From an uncultured bacterium (GTDB lineage Bacteria; Bacillota_I; Bacilli_A; RF39; UBA660): a stretch of 64,000 nt of DNA. A model generated the notes under the pieces. That model had not been told where the DNA came from, made no database searches, and was given only the letters and a program-made list of their open reading frames with translations. Made by a program: the position numbers and the translations under genes. Shown in pieces: positions 8,282 to 16,819 of this stretch (positions within the stretch are counted from its first letter, which is position 1; every line of letters starts with the position of its first letter). The stretch covers positions 1 to 64,000 of the forward strand of contig CAJMSU010000005.1 in assembly GCA_905216155.1 (NCBI GenBank), read 5' to 3'.

Positions 8282-9463
8282 CTATCTATTTATTATACTT
8301 AAAGTATCACGTGCTATCATTAATTCCTCATCAGTAGGAATAACATAAACAGCTATCTTAGAATCATCAGTACTTATTTTTACAACTTCTCCTTGCTTAT
8401 TATTCTTATCTAAATCAATTTTTACTCCAAGACATGATAATTCTTCACAAACAAGTCTTCTAATAGGAATACTATTTTCTCCAACACCAGCAGTAAATAC
8501 AATTGTATCAGCACCACCTAATAGAACATAATATTGAGCAATATAATCAACTATTCTTCTAACATATTTATTACGAGCAATAATAGCTCTTTCATCACCT
8601 TCATCACACTTAGCTAAAATATCTCTCATATCACTACTGTATCCACTCATACCAAGAAGGCCACTGCATTTATTTAAATCATCAATAACCTCACCTGCGT
8701 TTTTACCTTCTTTTTCCATAACAAAAGGAATAATTGAAGGATCTACATCTCCAGAACGAGTTCCCATCATAATACCAGGAAGTGGTGTAAATCCCATAGT
8801 AGTATCTACACATTTTCCATCCTTTATAGCACAAATACTTGCCCCACTACCTATATGACAACTAATAAGTCTATAATCATCTCTACCAAGTAATTTTCTT
8901 ACACAACTACTTATATATCTATGACTAGTTCCATGGAATCCATATTTACGAACACCATATTCACTATACCATTTATAAGGAACTGGATATAAATAAGTTT
9001 CCTTATCCATAGTTTGATGAAAAGTTGTATCAAAAACACCAACCATACTAACATTAGGTAAAACTTCCTTAAAAGCTTTAATACCCAATATATTAGCTGG
9101 ATTATGTAAAGGTGCATATTCCTTAAAATCTTCTATATCCTTAAGAACTTGATCATTAATTCTAACAGATTCCTTATATTTAGAAACACCTGTACCAATA
9201 CGATGTCCAACTCCATCTATTTCATCTAAAGACTTAATAATATTTAAATCAATTAATCTATCAAGTAACACCTTAACAGCATCAGTATGATCCTTTAATT
9301 CAATTTCTTCTTCAATCTTTTCACCATTATACTTTATTGTATAACAACTACCCTCAATACCAATTCTTTCAAATAAACCAGATGCAATTACACTTTCATC
9401 ATCCATATTAAATAGACTAAATTTTAAAGAACTACTCCCTGCATTTATAGATATTATTTTCAT
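8282..9463 (-). CDS. ackA: Acetate kinase paralogue 1, atypical substrate loop
   Basis: ASKHA-fold acetate kinase, 393 residues: ATP + acetate to acetyl phosphate + ADP, or the reverse in fermentation. Conserved parts: INAGSSSLKF (Asn7), FDTTFHQTM (catalytic Asp), RKYGFHGTSHRY (His), MMGTRSGDVDPSII (Arg), FTAGVGEN and EELMIARDT near the end. What is odd is the segment that in acetate kinases reads GHRVVHGG: here it is GHRIGTGVSKY, so the Arg is kept but the HGG is lost. The neighbour at 10005-11192 keeps HGG. Either the protein uses a different short acyl substrate or the loop is tolerated. -10 TATAAT at 9495-9500. Confidence 0.9.
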   Translation of the reverse strand: MKIISINAGSSSLKFSLFNMDDESVIASGLFERIGIEGSCYTIKYNGEKIEEEIELKDHTDAVKVLLDRLIDLNIIKSLDEIDGVGHRIGTGVSKYKESVRINDQVLKDIEDFKEYAPLHNPANILGIKAFKEVLPNVSMVGVFDTTFHQTMDKETYLYPVPYKWYSEYGVRKYGFHGTSHRYISSCVRKLLGRDDYRLISCHIGSGASICAIKDGKCVDTTMGFTPLPGIMMGTRSGDVDPSIIPFVMEKEGKNAGEVIDDLNKCSGLLGMSGYSSDMRDILAKCDEGDERAIIARNKYVRRIVDYIAQYYVLLGGADTIVFTAGVGENSIPIRRLVCEELSCLGVKIDLDKNNKQGEVVKISTDDSKIAVYVIPTDEELMIARDTLSIINR

Positions 9464-9526
9464 ATTCCTTACCTCTTTCCTAAATACTACTAATATTATA
9501 CTATAAATTTAAAAATATTCAAAGGA

Positions 9527-9558
9527 AAGAAAAATATATAGCAAAATTTACTATATAT
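9527..9558 (-). terminator. Terminator of the Hpt-like gene
   Basis: On the minus strand ATATATAGTA pairs with TGCTATATAT (one G-U pair) around a short loop, followed by T5CTTTCC. The stem includes the end of the coding sequence. A near-identical hairpin lies at the matching place after the pseudogene near 30 kb. Confidence 0.7.
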
Positions 9559-9916
9559 TAAAATATTTTTCTATAACTTCCTGCATATCTTCTATTAAAT
9601 TTATTAATTTATTTATATTTTCTTTTATATAATTATAATCATTACCACGAGCCTTTTCTAAATAATAATCACTTACTGACTCTATTCTTCTAAAACCATA
9701 ACATTCAGCATCACTATGAATATTATATATCATCGTATTTATTAAATTATTATCATTACCATTTATCGCTTCAATTAACCTAATTATCTTTTTATTACTT
9801 GATAATAACCATAATCTAAGCATCTCATTATAAGTATTAATATTAGTAAAATACTCTAAAGCAATATCTAAATTAATATTATTATTTTTAAGTATATTTA
9901 TATCTTTTTTATTCAT
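9551..9916 (-). CDS. Stand-alone Hpt-like (histidine phosphotransfer) protein
   Basis: About 121 residues, entirely helical, starting at ATG 9916 after GGGTTGTGAT. The core pattern fits an Hpt domain: a helix LRLWLLSSNKKIIRLIEAING, then NLINTMIYNIHSDAECYGFR with a candidate phospho-accepting His near residue 67 followed by the Gly seven residues later, then a helix with YYLEKARGNDYNYIKENINK and a last amphipathic helix. In typical Hpt domains the corresponding stretch is H-x-L-K-G-x(3)-x-x-G; here the Lys-Gly is Ser-Asp-Ala, so activity is uncertain. No histidine kinase or response regulator lies nearby. It sits between the two acetate kinases, whose product acetyl phosphate can phosphorylate response regulators (established), which makes the location suggestive only. 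A decayed copy lies at 30034-30137. Confidence 0.5.
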   Translation of the reverse strand: MNKKDINILKNNNINLDIALEYFTNINTYNEMLRLWLLSSNKKIIRLIEAINGNDNNLINTMIYNIHSDAECYGFRRIESVSDYYLEKARGNDYNYIKENINKLINLIEDMQEVIEKYFNI

Positions 9917-10004
9917 ATTTATCACAACCCATCAAGAATTGATTATAAGCTTAAATAAAAAATAAGTAAACTACTTTTATACATAATTCACTTACTTTAC
10001 ACAC

Positions 10005-11192
10005 TTACTGACAAATATTAAATGTATCACGTGCTATCATTAATTCTTCATCTGTTGCTAAAACATATACAGGTATTTTAGAATCTTCCTTTGTAATAAT
10101 TCCTTCTTTTCCTTTTCTAACAATAGTTTCCTTATTTTTTTCATCATCTAATAAAATACCTAATGGATAAAGTTTTCTTAAAACTTCTCCTCTTATAATA
10201 TCATCATTTTCTCCACCACCTGCTGTAAAGCAAATAGCATCAACCTTACCACCTAATTTAACATAATATTTTGCAATATAATCAACAATTTTATTAGTAT
10301 ACATCTCAATTGCTAATGAAGCCTTAACCTCTTTTGCATCAAATGCACGATCTATATCACGTAAATCACTCATACCAGCAATTCCTTCTAAACCACTGCA
10401 TTTATTTAATTTATTATCAATCCACTCAATAGTTCTCTCTTCCTTTTTCATTATATAATTAATTATAGAATAATCAATATCACCAGAACGAGTTCCCATC
10501 ATAATACCAGCATTAGGTGTAAATCCCATAGAAGTATCAATACAAATACCATTTTTAATAGCAGATATACTAGCACCACTACCTATATGACAAATAATTA
10601 AATTAGCTTTTTTACCTAAAATATCATTCATCTTTTCAGAAATAAATTTATGACTTAAGCCATGAAAACCATATTTTCTAACATCATACTTTACATACCA
10701 CTCATATGGTACTGGATATAAATAAGTTGCCTCATCCATAGTTTGATGAAAAGCAGTATCAAAACAAGCTACCATCTTAGCATTTGGAATACTTTCCTTA
10801 AATGCATATATTCCCTTTAATGCAGCAGGATTGTGTAATGGTGCTAAATCAGAAATAGATTCTATTTCTAATAAAACACGATCATTTATCTCAACACTTT
10901 TTGAATATTTGTTACCACCATGAACAACTCTATGTCCAACAGCTTCAATTTCATCCAAACTATTAACAATATGATTATCAAGTAATTGCTTCAACAGTAA
11001 ATTAACAGCATCTTTATGATCCTTTAATGGAACTAATCCAGCTATCTTCTTATCATTAACACGAATACTATATCCAGATCCTTCCAAACCAATTCTTTCA
11101 TACATTCCCTTAGTAATTAACTTTTCCTCTGGCATTTCATATAACCTAAATTTTAAAGTAGAACTACCAGCATTTACTGACAATAATTTCAT
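10005..11192 (-). CDS. ackA: Acetate kinase paralogue 2
   Basis: A 395-residue acetate kinase with canonical motifs: VNAGSSTLKF (Asn7), VGHRVVHGGNKY, FDTAFHQTM, RKYGFHGLSHKF, MMGTRSGDIDYSII, FTAGGGEN and EELMIARDT. The HGG signature absent from the neighbour is intact, so this is the more likely true acetate kinase. Substitutions include GDIDYS for the usual GDIDPS and TAGGGEN for TAGIGEN. It has its own TTGACA-17-TAATCT promoter and lies upstream of the Hpt-like gene in the same direction. No phosphotransacetylase gene is in the window. Confidence 0.95.
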   Translation of the reverse strand: MKLLSVNAGSSTLKFRLYEMPEEKLITKGMYERIGLEGSGYSIRVNDKKIAGLVPLKDHKDAVNLLLKQLLDNHIVNSLDEIEAVGHRVVHGGNKYSKSVEINDRVLLEIESISDLAPLHNPAALKGIYAFKESIPNAKMVACFDTAFHQTMDEATYLYPVPYEWYVKYDVRKYGFHGLSHKFISEKMNDILGKKANLIICHIGSGASISAIKNGICIDTSMGFTPNAGIMMGTRSGDIDYSIINYIMKKEERTIEWIDNKLNKCSGLEGIAGMSDLRDIDRAFDAKEVKASLAIEMYTNKIVDYIAKYYVKLGGKVDAICFTAGGGENDDIIRGEVLRKLYPLGILLDDEKNKETIVRKGKEGIITKEDSKIPVYVLATDEELMIARDTFNICQ

Positions 11193-11216
11193 ATTTATCC
11201 CTCACTTTATAAAAAT

Positions 11217-11245
11217 AGATTAACAAAGGAGTATAAATTTGTCAA
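11217..11245 (-). promoter_or_regulatory. Vegetative promoter of ackA paralogue 2
   Basis: TTGACA (11245-11240) and TAATCT (11222-11217) are separated by exactly 17 bases, 25 bases upstream of the start codon. Confidence 0.7.
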
Positions 11246-11260
11246 TTATTTTTTTAAAGC

Positions 11261-11290
11261 ACAAAAAAGATAGGAAATTCCTATCTTTTA
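11261..11290 (-). terminator. Terminator of the SASP gene
   Basis: AAAAGATAGG pairs with CCTATCTTTT around a five-base loop and is followed on the minus strand by TTGTGC after a T run. Confidence 0.85.
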
Positions 11291-11313
11291 AGCTATATTA
11301 TAAGCTATATTAC

Positions 11314-11532
11314 TTATTTATTATTATAGCTTCCACTTACTTGATTTAATCCATTTTGAACTAAGCGTCTAGTAATTTCACCACCAACACTACCGTTAGC
11401 ACGACTAGTTGCATCTGGTCCTAAATTAACACCAAATTCATTAGCTATTTCATATTTCATTTTATCAATAGCTTGTTTAGCTCCTGGAACTCTCATTTTC
11501 ATTGAAGAATTATTTGAGTTATTGCTGTTCAT
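11314..11532 (-). CDS. Alpha/beta-type small acid-soluble spore protein
   Basis: Seventy-two residues. Family hallmarks: VPGAKQAIDKMKYEIANEFG and GSVGGEITRRLVQ. These proteins coat spore DNA, changing its UV photochemistry, and are degraded at germination; EIANEFG contains the Glu-Ile/Leu-Ala-x-Glu context cut by the GPR protease (established for the family). AGGAGGTGA precedes the ATG. Upstream, a GTATT-17-CAACCTA pair resembles a sigma-G promoter with two mismatches (weak). Its place just before thiI matches sspA in B. subtilis. The Asn/Ser-rich first ten residues are a variable arm. Proves an endospore-forming lineage together with spoIVA. Confidence 0.97.
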   Translation of the reverse strand: MNSNNSNNSSMKMRVPGAKQAIDKMKYEIANEFGVNLGPDATSRANGSVGGEITRRLVQNGLNQVSGSYNNK

Positions 11533-11603
11533 TGTGTTTCACCTCCTATACACTAATAGGTTGTGAATTTTTTAATATTTAATACATACATTGTACTGGA
11601 AAT

Positions 11604-12791
11604 TTATAGCAAATTACTAAATTCATCTTCCAAATCATTTGAAATTTTAATTGTGTAAACATTATCAACTGCATCATCAATCATTAAAGAATAATCAAAC
11701 TTTGCCTCTTCTTTTAATGAAGTATCAATACTAGGATTAATAACTGGATGTTTAGGAACAAATACAGTACAACAATCTTCATATGGTAATATACTTGTCT
11801 CATAAGTATCAATTTTTTTAGCTATATCTATTATTTCTAATTTATCTAAACATGCTACTGGTCTAATTACAGGCATATTAGTAACACTATTAATAACATT
11901 CATACTAGTTAAAGTTTGAGATGCTACTTGACCAATTGATTCACCATTAATAATTGCATAAGCATGATTTTTAATAGCAAGTTTTTCCGTAATACGATAC
12001 ATCATTCTACGCATAATAGTAATACAATAACTAGGATGACAATTTTTATAAATTTCTTCTTGTATTTTTGTAAAATTAACTATATGTAAATTTATCTCAC
12101 TACCATAAAGAGCTATTTTTTTGCATAAATTAATTACTTTATATCTAGCATCCAAACTAGTATGTGGAATAGCCTCAAAATAAACAGCATCTATTTTAAC
12201 ACCACGTTTCATTGCTAAATAACCAGCAACAGGAGAATCAATTCCACCACTAAGCATAAGCATTCCTTTAGGTTGAGTACCAACAGGATAACCACCACTA
12301 CCTTTATAACTGTTTAAATATATGTAAGTATTACCCTCTCTAATTTCAACCTTAACTAGTAGTTCAGGATTATGTACATCAACACTAATATTATCAATAT
12401 TTTTTAAAATATTAGAACCAAGTATCTTAACCATATCTTGACTATGTACTGAAAAAGATTTATCACTTCTTTTAACTTCTACTTTAAAAGTTTTAAAACT
12501 AACATTTTTTAAAATATTAACAACTTCCTCAATAATACTATCTTTATTAGTATCTACAACATAAGCAATATGATACGTATGTATACCAAAAATCTTATCA
12601 ATTTTTTCTTTTATCTCATCAAGTTTTTCCTCATCAAAAAAAATATACATATGTGCTCTATCTTTCTTTATAGAAACATCATAATTTTTTAAAGAATTTT
12701 TAACATTATTATATAAAGTATTAATAAAAAAGTTCCTATTTCCCTTCTTAGTACTAAGTTCTCCATATTTAATTAATATAATTCTATTCAT
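11604..12791 (-). CDS. thiI: tRNA 4-thiouridine sulfurtransferase ThiI
   Basis: Forms s4U8 in tRNA using sulfur from a cysteine desulfurase, and may feed thiazole synthesis. Order of domains: N-terminal ferredoxin-like region, THUMP domain (about residues 60-165), then a PP-loop ATP pyrophosphatase domain with LMLSGGIDSPVAGYLAMKRG near residue 180. The YEDCCTVFVPKHP segment near 345 carries the C-terminal Cys pair. There is no rhodanese extension, as in Bacillus. ATG 12791 (MNRIILIKYGELSTKKGNR) is preferred over an ATG 15 bases upstream because of GGATGTGAT. The dedicated desulfurase that usually adjoins thiI is absent from the neighbourhood. Confidence 0.96.
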   Translation of the reverse strand: MNRIILIKYGELSTKKGNRNFFINTLYNNVKNSLKNYDVSIKKDRAHMYIFFDEEKLDEIKEKIDKIFGIHTYHIAYVVDTNKDSIIEEVVNILKNVSFKTFKVEVKRSDKSFSVHSQDMVKILGSNILKNIDNISVDVHNPELLVKVEIREGNTYIYLNSYKGSGGYPVGTQPKGMLMLSGGIDSPVAGYLAMKRGVKIDAVYFEAIPHTSLDARYKVINLCKKIALYGSEINLHIVNFTKIQEEIYKNCHPSYCITIMRRMMYRITEKLAIKNHAYAIINGESIGQVASQTLTSMNVINSVTNMPVIRPVACLDKLEIIDIAKKIDTYETSILPYEDCCTVFVPKHPVINPSIDTSLKEEAKFDYSLMIDDAVDNVYTIKISNDLEDEFSNLL

Positions 12792-12860
12792 ATATATCAC
12801 ATCCATTACTGACTTATTTTATCAAAAAAAAGTATATAAATCAATTTATATACTTAAAAA

Positions 12861-14570
12861 TTATTCATCATAAACAGCAAGTAATTTTTGATATATATCC
12901 TCATCTGCTATAGAAGTAGACTTAATAGATATATCAAGTGCCTTTTTATATTCACCCTTAAAAAATAATTCAACTGCATCATCAAGTCCAGCATCTACTT
13001 CATCATAATAAAGTCTATATCTATTACCATAAACAATTGCTTTTTCAGCAAGTTGAGCAGTTTTTATCATTTCATTTGTTGTATTATAAAGTTTTAAAAC
13101 CAAATCTCTTGCTGTATCAACTCTAGTATTTAAAGTATCAATTACAATTGGTTTTTTTTCTAATTCCTTTATAACCTCAACTATAGCTTCATTAGCCTCT
13201 GATAATTGTACAAAATAATTATCAGTAATAATTGGTAATTTATATTCTCTCATTCTTTCTTTACATCTTTTTAAGAAACTTTGAATTTCATCCAATTGTT
13301 CACGAGCACGCTCTTCATCATCATGCATATTACCAAGTGATTTTAAAGCAACATCCAATTCATCTTCCATAACTTTTAATCTATTAATTAGATCTTCTAT
13401 TTCTTTATGAAGAATAGAATAAGGAGTAGATTTAGTATCTACCTTAGATAAAAGTTTTTTATAATCATCATTTATAACCACTAAAATTTTATTTACTTCA
13501 TGAATAGTATTTACATCTTCTTCATTTAAATCATACATACTCTTAATTTCATCTAATTTATTATATATATCTTCAACAACTTTATTAGTTTTAGCTATCT
13601 TCTTAGAAAAATCATATTCCATCTCTTCATATACTTTTCTAGATAATCTCTCTTTTTCAAAATCTACAAATAAAGAATCTAAATATTCAAGCATAGTTTT
13701 AAGTTCAAACATACAATCTTCCAAATTTAAAACTTTTATTTTATCTAATATATTATCAATATTTTTTTGAGACTCTTCCAAATTATATTCAATATTCAAA
13801 TAATCAAGAGGAAATCCCTCTTTTACCATCTCATCATATGTTTCTTTTATCTCTTTAATCCTAGAAGGAATCAATTGCTTAGACATTAAAAGTAAATCTG
13901 GTACTTCATTAACAACAATACTCATATGTTCAATCATAGTATCAAGAGCCTTAACTATATGAACTACCTCATTATAATCATTTTCTTCCATTACTTTTTC
14001 AAAGTCTAAAAATCTCTTTTCTATATTTTCAAGTTGTAAAGAAACAGCTTCTTGCATATCATCATACATATTTTTATGCTCATTAAATTCACGATTTAAT
14101 TCTCTATATTTAGTTTTTAACTTTATAACTATATTTCTATACTTTTCTTCACTAAGAGTAATCTCTTTTATTTCATCTAATAAAGTATCAGCCTCTTCTC
14201 GAGCCTTATAGATTTCAAACTCTGTTTTAGCAATTCTATAAACACAAGTTTTATAATCTCTCTTATCAACATATAAATCCAAATCAAGTAACATATCATT
14301 AATTAAAGTTAACTGATTTTCTTTAATAGAAATAAATTTATCATTCCAAGCATTATACTTTTCTTCCATCTTATCATTTTTAATAATTGGTTCAACTTTA
14401 GAAAGTTCAAGAAAAACAGGTGTTGATGCTACCATATTTTTTTGTACTTCCAAATTATCTATTTTCTTCTTATAACTATTTTTTATAGCTTTTCTAATAA
14501 AATGAAGTGATACAAAAACTATTATAATAATTAATACAATAACTGATCCAATAATTAACCATAGTCCCAT
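12861..14570 (-). CDS. ezrA: Septation ring formation regulator EzrA
   Basis: Negative regulator of FtsZ ring formation and member of the divisome, typical of Bacilli. Starts at ATG 14570 after AGAGGTGA (an upstream ATG has no ribosome site). Residues 1-25 (MGLWLIIGSVIVLIIIIVFV) are the single membrane anchor with the N-terminus outside; the remainder is long coiled coil of spectrin-like repeats facing the cytoplasm. TPVFLELSKVEPI near 45-60 and ARDLVLKLYNTTNEM with AIVYGNRYR near the C-terminus are recognisable EzrA segments. 569 residues is the usual length. Gene order SASP-thiI-ezrA-rpsD-tyrS is that of B. subtilis with deletions. Confidence 0.95.
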   Translation of the reverse strand: MGLWLIIGSVIVLIIIIVFVSLHFIRKAIKNSYKKKIDNLEVQKNMVASTPVFLELSKVEPIIKNDKMEEKYNAWNDKFISIKENQLTLINDMLLDLDLYVDKRDYKTCVYRIAKTEFEIYKAREEADTLLDEIKEITLSEEKYRNIVIKLKTKYRELNREFNEHKNMYDDMQEAVSLQLENIEKRFLDFEKVMEENDYNEVVHIVKALDTMIEHMSIVVNEVPDLLLMSKQLIPSRIKEIKETYDEMVKEGFPLDYLNIEYNLEESQKNIDNILDKIKVLNLEDCMFELKTMLEYLDSLFVDFEKERLSRKVYEEMEYDFSKKIAKTNKVVEDIYNKLDEIKSMYDLNEEDVNTIHEVNKILVVINDDYKKLLSKVDTKSTPYSILHKEIEDLINRLKVMEDELDVALKSLGNMHDDEERAREQLDEIQSFLKRCKERMREYKLPIITDNYFVQLSEANEAIVEVIKELEKKPIVIDTLNTRVDTARDLVLKLYNTTNEMIKTAQLAEKAIVYGNRYRLYYDEVDAGLDDAVELFFKGEYKKALDISIKSTSIADEDIYQKLLAVYDE

Positions 14571-14690
14571 ATAATTCACCTCTATTTTCATACTACCTAT
14601 ATTTTAACACAATTAATAGACATTTTTCTACAAATTTAAAAAATTTCTGATATATACTAAATCAATCAATGTCTGTTATCCAATAAAATC

Positions 14691-14719
14691 TTGACATATC
14701 AACAAATTTGCAATATAAT
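14691..14719 (+). promoter_or_regulatory. Strong promoter of rpsD
   Basis: TTGACA at 14691-14696 and TATAAT at 14714-14719 with a perfect 17-base spacer. Confidence 0.9.
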
Positions 14720-14725
14720 TAGAAA

Positions 14726-14888
14726 TGCAATTCACTTGAAACAGCAGATTTAGAATATTTTAATGTGTTTTTCGAGTTATATAATTGAGTAACTATTGCT
14801 GTTTACGCGAAAAAATAAGAAAAACTCCCTAAAATATGACTAAATTACTCCAGTGAAATGTATAATTTATAGAAAGGAGATTTTATTT
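14726..14888 (+). promoter_or_regulatory. Structured rpsD leader, probable S4 autoregulatory RNA
   Basis: About 160 transcribed bases lie between the promoter and the S4 start. AAACAGCA (14739-14746) pairs with TGCTGTTT (14797-14804), closing a domain of about 50 bases, and the remainder is AU-rich and could form a further fold near the ribosome site. In B. subtilis S4 represses its own mRNA through a leader structure (established); that this leader does the same is inferred from its size, position and pairing. Confidence 0.55.
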
Positions 14889-15491
14889 ATGGCAAGATAT
14901 ACAAAATCTAGTTATAAACAAGCTCGTCGTGTAGGTTTTTCTCTTCTTGAAAATGGAAAAGAATTAGCTCGTCGTCCTTACGGACCTGGTCAACATGGTA
15001 ATGCTCGTAAAGGTAAATTATCTGACTATGGAGTTCAATTAAAAGAAAAACAAAAAGTTCGTTTTATGTATGGACTTAATGAAAGACAATTTAAAAACAC
15101 TTTCAAGAAAGCTGAAAAAATTAAAGGTGTTAAGGGTACAAACTTCTTAAGACTACTTGAATCAAGATTAGATAACTTAGTTTATCGTATTGGATTTGCA
15201 TCTACTCGTCGTGGTGCTAGACAACTTGTTAACCATGGACATGTAACTGTTAATGGTAAAAAAGTTGACATTCCTTCATATCAAGTAAAAGTTGGAGATG
15301 TTATCTCTATCAAAGAAGATCACAAAAACTTAAAAGTAGTTGCTGAAAGCTTAGCTAAGGTATCTAAAAGAGTTGATTTCATTACTTATGATGAAGGAAA
15401 AATGGAAGGAACTTATGTAAGACTTCCTGAAAGAAATGAATTAAATGCTGATATCAATGAAGCATTAATTGTTGAATTCTATAACAAGTAA
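14889..15491 (+). CDS. rpsD: 30S ribosomal protein S4
   Basis: Primary 16S rRNA binding protein, 200 residues, as in other Bacilli without the zinc-binding Cys motif. Starts MARYTKSSYKQARRVGFS; contains RRPYGPGQHGNARKGKLSDYG near residue 30-50 and the S4 RNA-binding domain from about residue 90 (RLDNLVYRIGFASTRRGARQ, VNHGHVTVNGKKVDIPSYQV). The start is chosen for AGAAAGGAGA; a reading that starts 36 bases upstream is less likely. Codon use is enriched in CGT and other optimal codons compared with neighbours, in line with high expression. Ends in a strong terminator; divergent from ezrA. Confidence 0.99.
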   Translation: MARYTKSSYKQARRVGFSLLENGKELARRPYGPGQHGNARKGKLSDYGVQLKEKQKVRFMYGLNERQFKNTFKKAEKIKGVKGTNFLRLLESRLDNLVYRIGFASTRRGARQLVNHGHVTVNGKKVDIPSYQVKVGDVISIKEDHKNLKVVAESLAKVSKRVDFITYDEGKMEGTYVRLPERNELNADINEALIVEFYNK

Positions 15492-15530
15492 AAGAAAGTA
15501 TAAAATACTTAATAAATTTTACAAATTACA

Positions 15531-15581
15531 AACTAGATGTAATATGAAAAGAATTTTAATATTACATCTAGTTATTTTTTT
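15531..15581 (+). terminator. Terminator of rpsD
   Basis: A 15-base perfect stem (15531-15545 with 15559-15573) followed by ATTTTTTT. The stem is unusually long. Confidence 0.92.
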
Positions 15582-15674
15582 ATGTAAAAAGTTTTACATA
15601 AACATTAAATAACAGCATTGTTAAAAAAATAAACAAATGATATCATTAATATATAAAGTACAAGGAGGTTTTTT

Positions 15675-16784
15675 ATGCCAATATTAAAAGTATATGATGT
15701 ATCAAGCACTGAAAAAATAAAAGAAATAGAAACTGAAGCAGAAATAAAAAGACAATCCAATAAAAAAGATGAATATACAATTGATGACATCATGCTAGTA
15801 AGAACAACCAATTATCTACCAGAAAATAGAATTATGAAACCATACTCAGAAACACCAAATTTAGTAAAAGAATGTCAAAACTTTTTATATACACAACTTT
15901 ATGCTTATGAAACAACAGATATACTTAAACATTTAGAAACATACTGCCCTTATTATAGAACAACCTTACATACAACAGAAAATGGTCTTGTATCTTCTCA
16001 TATGTATGGTAATTTTGACAATCGTAATTTTATTATTCTAGAACCTTTAAAAGAACAAATTGATAAATCAAATATAAGAAATTTTTCGGGTCAAGATACA
16101 ATTATTAAAGGAGATATGATTCTATCAGAAAAATCAATTGTTATAATTGACTATGAAAAATTTCCCCAATTATTTGAAAAATATGATGAATTAAAAGATT
16201 ACAATATATGCTTATATCATGGTATAACACAACAGGATAAGAAAAAATGTATGGATGAAAATCTTGATAGTACTGATATCATTTTACAAGATGAAAGTGC
16301 AGTAGTAGCAAAAATTTTAATGGATTTAGGCTATACACCAGAAATAATAGGAACACACTATATTATCAAAAGTAACACTAGTGATAAGATTGTTGAATTA
16401 AATAAAAAGTTAGCACTAGAAAAGGGTGTAGAAAAAAATACAAAACATCAATATACTGAAGAATATATTGAAGATTCTAAAGTAAGAAATGAAATCACTA
16501 ACAAATGTGACAGGATGCTTCTAGATTTTATTATAAAATATAACAATCTCACAATTCCATATGAAAACCTTTTTGATAATAAAGGAAATATTATAATAGA
16601 TGCTGCTAACAACATAAAATACGTAATAGGAATTGATAATTTAATAAATACCGTCGAAATATTCAACAATACATTTAAAAAATTGCAAGATGATAACCTA
16701 TTAAAGTCACCAGAAGAATTTAAAAATGAAGACGATATAGACATTTATAATATATATCAACAACAAACTAATAAAATAAGATAA
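15675..16784 (+). CDS. Unknown 369-residue soluble protein
   Basis: Not recognised. AGGAGG precedes the ATG and a TTGTTA-16-TATCAT promoter with TG extension lies at 15619-15646, so it is an independent unit. No signal peptide or membrane segment. Blocks that look like a conserved core: DDIMLVRTTNYLPENRIMKP near residues 38-57, TTLHTTENGLVSSHMYGNFDNRNFIILEPL near 95-125 (only part shown as one motif here: NGLVSSHMYGNFDNR) and IVIIDYEKFPQLFEKYDE near 155. The C-terminal 150 residues are helical. I have the impression that similar proteins occur in several uncultured gut Bacilli, but cannot name a family or activity. Confidence 0.55.
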   Translation: MPILKVYDVSSTEKIKEIETEAEIKRQSNKKDEYTIDDIMLVRTTNYLPENRIMKPYSETPNLVKECQNFLYTQLYAYETTDILKHLETYCPYYRTTLHTTENGLVSSHMYGNFDNRNFIILEPLKEQIDKSNIRNFSGQDTIIKGDMILSEKSIVIIDYEKFPQLFEKYDELKDYNICLYHGITQQDKKKCMDENLDSTDIILQDESAVVAKILMDLGYTPEIIGTHYIIKSNTSDKIVELNKKLALEKGVEKNTKHQYTEEYIEDSKVRNEITNKCDRMLLDFIIKYNNLTIPYENLFDNKGNIIIDAANNIKYVIGIDNLINTVEIFNNTFKKLQDDNLLKSPEEFKNEDDIDIYNIYQQQTNKIR

Positions 16785-16809
16785 AAAAAGAATGAATTAA
16801 ACTTCATTC
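16783..16809 (-). terminator. Terminator of histidine phosphatase operon
   Basis: GAATGAA pairs with TTCATTC; on the minus strand it is followed by seven T. It lies between convergent genes and touches the end of the plus-strand gene. Confidence 0.8.
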
Positions 16810-16819
16810 AATAATTTCT

